From Patulibacter sp. SYSU D01012 (GTDB lineage Bacteria > Actinomycetota > Thermoleophilia > Solirubrobacterales > Solirubrobacteraceae): a stretch of DNA of 64,000 nucleotides. Positions 58,787 through 64,000 of this stretch are shown here, one piece after another. The translations under genes and the position numbers were made by a program. Location: positions 434,001 to 498,000 of the forward strand of contig NZ_JAFMTB010000001.1 in assembly GCF_017916475.1 (NCBI RefSeq), written 5' to 3'. The notes under the pieces were generated by a model that was given only the letters and a program-made list of their open reading frames with translations, did no database searches and was not told the origin of the DNA. The first letter of the stretch is position 1. Every line of letters starts with the position of its first letter.

Positions 58787-59704
58787 ATGCCGCTGACCGC
58801 CCTCCTGTCGAGCGCGCCGGACCTGCCGCAGGCGGTGATCGACGCGCTGCCGATGCAGCTGGCCGTCGTGGACCACGACGGCACCATCCTGCGGACGAAC
58901 GCGGCGTGGATGGGCTTCGCCGCCGAGAACGGCGCGCCCGAGGGCACCGACTTCGTCGGCGTGAACTACCTGCACGTGTGCCGGGCGTCGGCGCACAGCA
59001 GCGAGGACGCCGCCGCGACGGCCGCGGCGCTGCGCGAGGTCCTCGAGGGGGACCGGGCGCACTTCGTCCTCGAGTACCCCTGCCACACGCCGCGGGCGAT
59101 GCGGTGGTTCGAGCTGCACCTGACCCCGCTCGAGTACGCGGAGGGTCGCGGGGCGCTCGTCGCGCACATCGACGTGACCGCGCGCAAGCTCGCCGAGCAG
59201 CGCCTGGACCAGCTCGCGCACCACGACGAGCTCACGGGCCTGCCGAACGTCCGCCAGCTGCGCGCGCGCCTGGACGAGGCCGTCGGCACGCCCGGCACCG
59301 CGCTGCTGCTCTTCGACCTGGACCGCTTCAAGGACGTCAACGACACGGACGGGCACCTGGTCGGCGACCGCGTGCTGCAGGCCGTCGGCGCGATCGTGCA
59401 CGAGGTCGCGCTCGTGCCCGGCGCCTTCTGCGCCCGGCAGGGCGGCGACGAGTTCGCGATGCTGGTCCCCGCCGGCACGACGAGCACACTCGCCGGCCAC
59501 GCCGAGGGGCTGCGTCTGGCCCTGCGCCGCGGCCTGGCCCGCGTGGCGACCACCCACGCCGTCACGGCGAGCGTCGGCGCCACGCCGATCGTCGCGGGCG
59601 AGACGGCGACGGACGCGATCGCCCGCGCCGACGCGGCGCTGTACCGCGCGAAGGCGGCGGGCGGCGACCGCGCCGTCGTCGATCCGGCGACCGCGCCGGA
59701 GTAG
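58787..59704 (+). CDS. PAS-GGDEF diguanylate cyclase
   Basis: A 305-residue signalling enzyme making cyclic di-GMP. Residues about 18-130 form a PAS domain (MQLAVVDHDGTILRTNAAWM ... LHLTPLEYAEGRGALVAHID), residues about 140-300 a GGDEF domain with DELTGLPNVRQL, FDLDRFKDVND and the intact active site RQGGDEFAML. No EAL domain. No RxxD I-site is obvious before GGDEF, so product inhibition may be lacking. The next gene starts 10 bases after its stop. Confidence 0.9.
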   Translation: MPLTALLSSAPDLPQAVIDALPMQLAVVDHDGTILRTNAAWMGFAAENGAPEGTDFVGVNYLHVCRASAHSSEDAAATAAALREVLEGDRAHFVLEYPCHTPRAMRWFELHLTPLEYAEGRGALVAHIDVTARKLAEQRLDQLAHHDELTGLPNVRQLRARLDEAVGTPGTALLLFDLDRFKDVNDTDGHLVGDRVLQAVGAIVHEVALVPGAFCARQGGDEFAMLVPAGTTSTLAGHAEGLRLALRRGLARVATTHAVTASVGATPIVAGETATDAIARADAALYRAKAAGGDRAVVDPATAPE

Positions 59705-59707
59705 CCT
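59702..59707 (+). promoter_or_regulatory. -10 box of the SRPBCC gene overlapping the GGDEF stop codon
   Basis: TAGCCT: its TAG is the stop of the GGDEF gene; it ends 7 nt before GTG 59715. Confidence 0.4.
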
Positions 59708-59714
59708 CGGCCGG

Positions 59715-60134
59715 GTGCTCCGCTACGAGGCTCGCTGCGCGGCGGCACCCGCCGTCGTCTGGCCGCTGCTGGCCTGCCCGGCGCGCTGGGAGGAGTGGGC
59801 GCCGCACGTCCGCGGCGCGTGGGGCCTGGGCGAGCGCGAGGTCCGCGCCGGGGCCTGGGGCGCCGTCCTGCTGTTCGGCCTGGCGCCCGTGCCGGTGCGG
59901 GTGACGGCGGTCGACCCCGGCCGGTCGTGGACGTGGCGCGCCGGCCTGCTGACGGTGCGTCATCGCGTGGACCCGCTCGACGGCGGGCACAGCGTGGTCG
60001 GCCTCGACCTGTCGGCCCCCCGGCCGCTCGAGCTCGCCCTGCGGGCGACCTACGGCCCCGTGTGCCGATGGGTCGTCGCCGCGCTCGCCCGGCGCGCCGC
60101 CGCGGAGCCCCCGCCCGGCGCGGGCGGCTGGTAG
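59715..60134 (+). CDS. SRPBCC (START/Bet v 1-like) family protein
   Basis: A 139-residue helix-grip protein: RYEARCAAAPAVVWPLLACP then ARWEEWAPHVRGAW is the classic beginning of polyketide-cyclase/SRPBCC domains, with WTWRAGLLTVRHRVDPLDGG as central strands. It likely binds a hydrophobic ligand; identity unknown. A Pro/Gly tail ends it. After the stop, 283 bases (60135-60417) hold no gene or obvious element. Confidence 0.72.
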   Translation: MLRYEARCAAAPAVVWPLLACPARWEEWAPHVRGAWGLGEREVRAGAWGAVLLFGLAPVPVRVTAVDPGRSWTWRAGLLTVRHRVDPLDGGHSVVGLDLSAPRPLELALRATYGPVCRWVVAALARRAAAEPPPGAGGW

Positions 60135-60417
60135 CCCGGAGGGGCGGGACGCGGGCGCCGCATCGGACGAGCGCCCCGTTTCGTGACGCGGAGGTTCGTC
60201 GAGCCGTCCGGCCCGCGGAATGGACGATCCGCCCTCTCGCGGGCCCGCCACCGCGCTTGTACGGTCACCCCGTCCCGGCTCTCCCTGGGACGTGCATCGC
60301 CTGCCCTGGAGGGGGTGGGTCGGGGGACCGTGGCCGGCGCGTCAGCGTGTGTGCGCGCTGGCCGCGGTCCCCGCCTTGGCCGCGAGGTCGTCCGCCGGGG
60401 CGCCGCCCGGCGCGGGC

Positions 60418-60987
60418 TCAGTCGCCGGACCGCGGGCTGCCACCGCCCGGGGCCGACGCCGGGTCGGTCGGGACCGCCGTCGTCGTCAGCACCCAGCGGC
60501 GCCGGCCGGGGCGGGGCGCGTTGTCCGCGGCGGGGGCCACCGCGGCGGACAGGCGGGCGAGCAGCTGCTCGAGCTCGCGGTCGTCGAGCTCGAGCGCCAC
60601 CTGCCGGTTGCGGGCCCGGGCGTCGGCCACGTCCGCCGCGCCGGCGCCGTCGTCGACCCGATCGAGCGCCGCGGCCAGGAACGCCTCGGCGAAGCCGTCG
60701 TCGTCCCCGTCGGCGGAGGCGCCGGCCAGCAGCCCGTCGCCGTCCGTGGTCAGCGCGTACGTGCGCGCCGGGGTGCCCCGCGCCGGGTCCTCGGCGGTGA
60801 CCTCGACGACGCCGCTGCGCAGCAGCACGCCGATGTGGTGGTACAGCGTCGAGCGCGGCACGTCGGCCATCGCGGCGGTCAGCTGCGGCGTCGACAGCTC
60901 GCGCCCACCGGTCAGCGACCGGGCGATGCGCATCCGGACCGGATGCAGCAGCAGGGCCGCGCGGCGACCTCGCGAGGGCGTGGGCAT
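60418..60987 (-). CDS. Winged-helix regulator (ArsR/HTH_20-like)
   Basis: A 189-residue regulator. Residues about 10-85 form a winged helix (ALLLHPVRMRIARSLTGGRE, then LTAAMADVPRSTLYHHIGVL and a wing with GTPARTYAL) typical of HTH_20/ArsR-like proteins with a ligand-binding helical half after it. No Cys/His metal site is seen, so it is not a classical metal sensor. ATG 60987 is chosen; GTG 60996 three codons upstream is possible. A CTAC/GTAG dyad at 61002-61014 in the 5' region may be its operator. Confidence 0.75.
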   Translation of the reverse strand: MPTPSRGRRAALLLHPVRMRIARSLTGGRELSTPQLTAAMADVPRSTLYHHIGVLLRSGVVEVTAEDPARGTPARTYALTTDGDGLLAGASADGDDDGFAEAFLAAALDRVDDGAGAADVADARARNRQVALELDDRELEQLLARLSAAVAPAADNAPRPGRRRWVLTTTAVPTDPASAPGGGSPRSGD

Positions 60988-61001
60988 GGCTGCCACCGAC
61001 C

Positions 61002-61014
61002 CTACTGACGGTAG
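61002..61014. promoter_or_regulatory. Short dyad upstream of the winged-helix regulator
   Basis: CTACTGACGGTAG: CTAC/GTAG arms with a 5-bp centre, 15 bases before ATG 60987. Weak candidate operator. Confidence 0.3.
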
Positions 61015-61098
61015 TTTGCCGCAACGCCCCGCCGGTGCGTGCGACTGGACACACGACGCGGGCCGGCGGCCGGGCCGTCGCCGCGCCGCCGGCGGGGC

Positions 61099-61731
61099 TC
61101 AGGCCGGCGGCGCCGCCCAGGCCGCGGCGAGGCCGACCAGGTGCGCGGCGAGGGCGTCGTCGTCGACCGGCAGGGTGCCGTCGAGCCGCCGGGTCAGCAG
61201 CTCGAGCGTGGCCCCGACGAGCGACGCGGCGGCGAGGGCGGCCGGCGCGCCCGTGCGCGCCCCCGGCCCGAAGAGGTCCCTCGCGTGCTCCTGCAGCAGG
61301 TGCTCGAAGCGCTCGAGCGCCGCGCGGCGCGCACGGTGGACCTCGGGCTGCTCGATGCCCTCGAGCAGGACCACGCGCCCCAGCCGCGGGTCGTCGAGCA
61401 GGGTGCGCAGCACGGCGTCGACGACCGAGCGCGCACGGGCGTCGGGGGTGGCGGCGCGGTCGGCGGCCGCGGCGCCCACCGCGGCCTCGATGCGGTCCAC
61501 CGTCCCCTGGACGAGGTCGAGGAAGAGCGCGTCGCGGTTGCGGAAGCTCTCGTAGAAGTACCGCTCGGTCAGGCCGGCCCGGGCGCAGATCGCCGTCATC
61601 GTCGCGCGGCTCCAGCCCTCCTCGGCGATCAGGTCGAGCGCCGCGTCGACGAGCGCGTCGCGGCGGGCGGCGCGCCGCTGCTCCGCCGTCATGCCCCGGA
61701 AGGTCCGCCCGCTGGTCGCCGCGCCGCTCAC
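61099..61731 (-). CDS. TetR-family regulator of the P450/SDR operon
   Basis: A 210-residue regulator (197 if started at ATG 61692): TetR helix-turn-helix (WSRATMTAICARAGLTERYFYESF) and helical effector domain with LLEGIEQPEVHRARRAALERF, as in TetR_C_27-like groups. GTG 61731 is favoured by a CAAGAT hexamer (complement of 61739-61744) 7 nt upstream, which touches the first of two operators. Divergent from the P450/SDR genes and likely represses them and itself. Confidence 0.85.
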   Translation of the reverse strand: MSGAATSGRTFRGMTAEQRRAARRDALVDAALDLIAEEGWSRATMTAICARAGLTERYFYESFRNRDALFLDLVQGTVDRIEAAVGAAAADRAATPDARARSVVDAVLRTLLDDPRLGRVVLLEGIEQPEVHRARRAALERFEHLLQEHARDLFGPGARTGAPAALAAASLVGATLELLTRRLDGTLPVDDDALAAHLVGLAAAWAAPPA

Positions 61732-61742
61732 CGGCCGAATCT

Positions 61743-61798
61743 TGACAGGGCGCCCTGTCAGGTGCGAGGGTCGCGCCAGCTGACAGGGCCCCCTGTCA
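61743..61798. promoter_or_regulatory. Twin 18-bp TetR operators
   Basis: TGACAGGGCGCCCTGTCA (61743-61760) is a perfect palindrome. The second, at 61781-61798, is identical but for the centre (TGACAGGGC then CCCCTGTCA). Centres are 38 bp apart. One covers the tetR promoter, the other the region just upstream of the P450 ribosome site GAGGAT (61810-61815). Confidence 0.85.
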
Positions 61799-61819
61799 CG
61801 AACCGCCCCGAGGATCCGC

Positions 61820-63286
61820 ATGCCGCCCGCCCCCGCGACCGCCGCCCCGCCGACCGTCGCCGCCCCGCCGCCCCCGCCCATCGAGACGCGCGTCGCACAC
61901 GCCATCGTCGGCGACCTGCGCCGCGAGGCGCGCGTCCGGCGTCGTCGCGCCGCGCTGCCCCCGGGCAGCCTGGCCCCGAGCGCCCGCAACACCTGGCGCG
62001 GGCTCGCCGACCCGCTGGGGATCCTGCTCGAGCACTACGAGCGGCACGGCCCGGTCTTCACCATCCGGATGCTCCACGAGCCGATCGTGTGGGTCCTGGG
62101 GGCCGAGGCGACGCACCAGGTGCTCGTCGGCCAGGCCGACGCGTTCTCGTGGCGCGAGGGCCGCTTCCGCGACCTGGCGCCGCTGCTCGGCGACGGGATG
62201 CTGAACATCGACGGCGACTACCACCGCGACCTGCGGCGCCTGATGCTGCCCGCCTTCCACCACCGCCGCGTCGCCGCGTCCGCGGGCATCGTCGTCGAGG
62301 AGGCCGTCCGCGCCGCGGACCGGCTGCGGGTGGGCGAGCGCGTGGACGTGTACGGCTGGACGCGCGAGGTCGCGCTGCGGATCGCCATGCGCGCGCTGCT
62401 CGGCCTGCGGGCGGGGGAGGGGCGCGAGGCGCACATCGCCGACGCGTTCGCCCGGGCGCTGCACTTCTACGGCCGGCCCTTCGCCGTGCAGACGCTGCGC
62501 GGGCCCGGCACGCCCTACGCGCGCTCGCAGCGGGCGCGCGCCGCGCTGGACGCCCTGCTCCGCGACGAGCTCGCGGAGCGCCGCGCGGCCGGCGAGGCCG
62601 GCGACGGCGTGCTGGGGATGCTGCTGGAGGCGCGGACCGCCGACGGCGACCCGCTCCCCCTCCGGGCGGTGCGCGACCAGGTGGTGACGCTGCTCTTCGC
62701 CGGGCACGACACCACGACCGCGACGCTGACCTTCCTCCTCTACGAGCTCGGTCGGAACGGCGCGGCGCGCGCGGCGGTGGTCGCCGAGCTCGCGGACGTC
62801 CTGGACGGCCGCCCGCCGGAGCCCGCGGACCTGGACGGCACGCGCCTGCCCGTGCTGGAGCGCACGCTGCAGGAGACGCTGCGCCGCTACCCGCCGGCGT
62901 GGATCGGCCCGCGCCGCACGGTGCGCGACGTCACGATCGCCGGCCACGACCTGCCCGCCGGGATCGGCGTGCACTACAGCTCGTGGGCGACGCACCACCT
63001 GCCGGACCTGTGGGAGGACCCGCTCGAGTTCCGGCCCGACCGCTTCCTGCCCGCCGCCGTCGCCGCCCGGCCGAAGGGCGCGTACGTGCCGTTCGGCGCG
63101 GGCTCCCGGATCTGCCTGGGCAAGCGCTTCGGCGAGCTCGAGCTGCGCGCGCTCGCGGCCGTCCTGCTCCAGCGGTACCGGTTCGAGGTGGCGCCCGTCC
63201 CGGGGCTGCGGATCACGACGACGCCGACGCTGGGACCGGTCGACGGCCTGCCCTGCACGGTGCGCCGGGCCGAGGTGGCGGCATGA
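61820..63286 (+). CDS. Cytochrome P450
   Basis: A 488-residue soluble-type P450 monooxygenase. The Ala/Pro-rich first 25 residues are disordered. I-helix oxygen motif is AGHDTTTAT, K-helix ExxR lies in LQETLRRYPPAWIG, the PERF-like motif is FRPDRFLP, and the heme loop is FGAGSRICLGKRF with the Cys ligand. No fused reductase; electrons must come from a ferredoxin such as the 7Fe protein at 3.6 kb or others. It is coupled to the SDR gene by an ATGA overlap and controlled, by inference, by the divergent TetR. Confidence 0.93.
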   Translation: MPPAPATAAPPTVAAPPPPPIETRVAHAIVGDLRREARVRRRRAALPPGSLAPSARNTWRGLADPLGILLEHYERHGPVFTIRMLHEPIVWVLGAEATHQVLVGQADAFSWREGRFRDLAPLLGDGMLNIDGDYHRDLRRLMLPAFHHRRVAASAGIVVEEAVRAADRLRVGERVDVYGWTREVALRIAMRALLGLRAGEGREAHIADAFARALHFYGRPFAVQTLRGPGTPYARSQRARAALDALLRDELAERRAAGEAGDGVLGMLLEARTADGDPLPLRAVRDQVVTLLFAGHDTTTATLTFLLYELGRNGAARAAVVAELADVLDGRPPEPADLDGTRLPVLERTLQETLRRYPPAWIGPRRTVRDVTIAGHDLPAGIGVHYSSWATHHLPDLWEDPLEFRPDRFLPAAVAARPKGAYVPFGAGSRICLGKRFGELELRALAAVLLQRYRFEVAPVPGLRITTTPTLGPVDGLPCTVRRAEVAA

Positions 63287-64000
63287 GCCCGCGCGGTCGC
63301 TCCCGCGCGCTCGCGGGCCGGGTCGCCGCCATCACCGGCGGAGCACGGGGGATCGGGGCCGCCACGGCCGCCGCCTTCGCCCGCGAGGGGATGGCCGTCG
63401 CGATCGGCGACGTCGACGAGGCGCTCGCCCGCCGCACGGCCGACGAGCTGGCCGGGCGCGGCGCCCGGGTGCGCGCCTACGCGCTCGACGTCACGGATCC
63501 CGCCTCCGTCGAGGCGTTCGTGGCGGGCGCGGAGGCCGACCTGGGCCCGCTCGACGTCTTCGACGCCAACGCCGGGATCATGCCGCTCGGCGCGTTCCTC
63601 GACGAGACGCCCGAGAGCACCGCCCGTCAGCTGGCGGTCAACGTCGAGGGGGTGGTCAACGGCGTGCGCGCCGTCCTGCCGCGGTTCGCCGACCGCCGCG
63701 CCGGCCACCTCGTCACCGTCGCGTCGATGGCGGGCCGCTCCGGCTTCCCCGGCGCGGCGACGTACTGCGGCACGAAGCACTTCGTCGTCGGGTTCTCCGA
63801 GGCGATCCGCGCCGAGCTGCGCTGGGCGGGGATCCCCGTCGACGTCTCGTGCGTCATGCCCGCGGTCGTGCAGACCGAGCTCGCCGCCGGTCTGCGGCCG
63901 ACGCGGGGGGTGACGCCGGCGACGGCCGAGGACGTGGCCGCCGCGATCGTCGCGGCGCTCCGCCGGCCCCGGTTCGACGTGCCCGTCCCCGCCGTCGCGG
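63283..64000 (+). CDS. Short-chain dehydrogenase/reductase, partial at right edge
   Basis: 239 codons visible, frame open to the window end. Rossmann motif ITGGARGIGAAT (about residues 17-28), DVTD, NAGIMPLG, and the active site Ser/Tyr/Lys (VASMAGRSG ... ATYCGTKHF with Tyr-x3-Lys) are intact, so it is a classical SDR. It starts at ATG 63283 overlapping the P450 stop. With the P450 it probably oxidises an alcohol formed by hydroxylation; the substrate (lipid, terpene or xenobiotic) is unknown. The C-terminus lies outside the window. Confidence 0.9.
   Translation, partial: MSPRGRSRALAGRVAAITGGARGIGAATAAAFAREGMAVAIGDVDEALARRTADELAGRGARVRAYALDVTDPASVEAFVAGAEADLGPLDVFDANAGIMPLGAFLDETPESTARQLAVNVEGVVNGVRAVLPRFADRRAGHLVTVASMAGRSGFPGAATYCGTKHFVVGFSEAIRAELRWAGIPVDVSCVMPAVVQTELAAGLRPTRGVTPATAEDVAAAIVAALRRPRFDVPVPAVA

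Overview
The window is a very GC-rich (about three-quarters G+C by eye), densely packed chromosomal segment with about 60 protein genes on both strands and no rRNA or recognisable tRNA gene. The gene content suggests an actinobacterium: IdeR/DtxR regulator, PAC2 protein, AdnB/UvrD-like Fe-S helicase-nuclease, eukaryote-like (type 2) IleRS, histone-H1-like Lys/Ala protein, CalY/TasA-like exported proteins with a SipW-type signal peptidase, and secreted proteins with YQW Ig-like modules. My best guess is the class Thermoleophilia (Solirubrobacterales, for example Patulibacter or Conexibacter). This is inference from style, not from a marker gene.

Layout. 1-7.4 kb: TetR regulator, VOC protein, amidase, NAD(P)-binding protein, 7Fe ferredoxin, beta-carbonic anhydrase, a secreted beta-propeller, and a PadR regulator with a long FG/RGG-like low-complexity N-terminus. 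7.4-16.5 kb: Mrp ATPase, H1-like protein, TetR/membrane protein pair, inositol-phosphatase-like protein, helicase-nuclease, and an orphan CalY-like exported protein. 16.5-23.6 kb: PAC2, OB-HD phosphodiesterase, HD protein, TauE permease, trehalose-phosphate phosphatase, membrane protein, two glycosyltransferases, thioredoxin. 23.7-27.2 kb: a four-gene minus-strand operon (CalY/TasA-like, SipW-like peptidase, Ig-like exported protein, unknown exported protein), the most coherent candidate 'system' in the window. 27.4-33 kb: EEP hydrolase, YhgE-type ABC permease with a degenerate ATPase, hydroxyacyl-CoA dehydrogenase with a TetR gene.

33.2-33.8 kb holds ten perfectly phased 59-bp repeats, each a 39-bp hairpin plus a 20-bp spacer, just downstream of ileS. 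The hairpin stems show compensatory changes. 33.8-47 kb: ileS, chemoreceptor, CDF metal exporter, MerR-like regulator, DtxR regulator, unknown secreted protein, PgeF, PPK2, AAA ATPase. 47-64 kb: two-component system, LmeA-like protein, MATE exporter, fumarase, several unknown proteins, VOC protein, SpoIID-like protein, PAS-GGDEF, SRPBCC, winged-helix regulator, and a TetR / P450 / SDR locus with twin operators; the SDR runs off the right edge.

Two regulatory themes recur. First, at least 14 genes have a TANNNT hexamer (mostly T-A-S-S-S-T) 6-8 nt before an ATG or GTG and no Shine-Dalgarno sequence, as expected for leaderless transcripts. I used this to choose several starts. Second, many genes come in divergent pairs with a palindromic operator in the short gap. 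The reading frames of many genes overlap at GTGA or ATGA, pointing to translational coupling.
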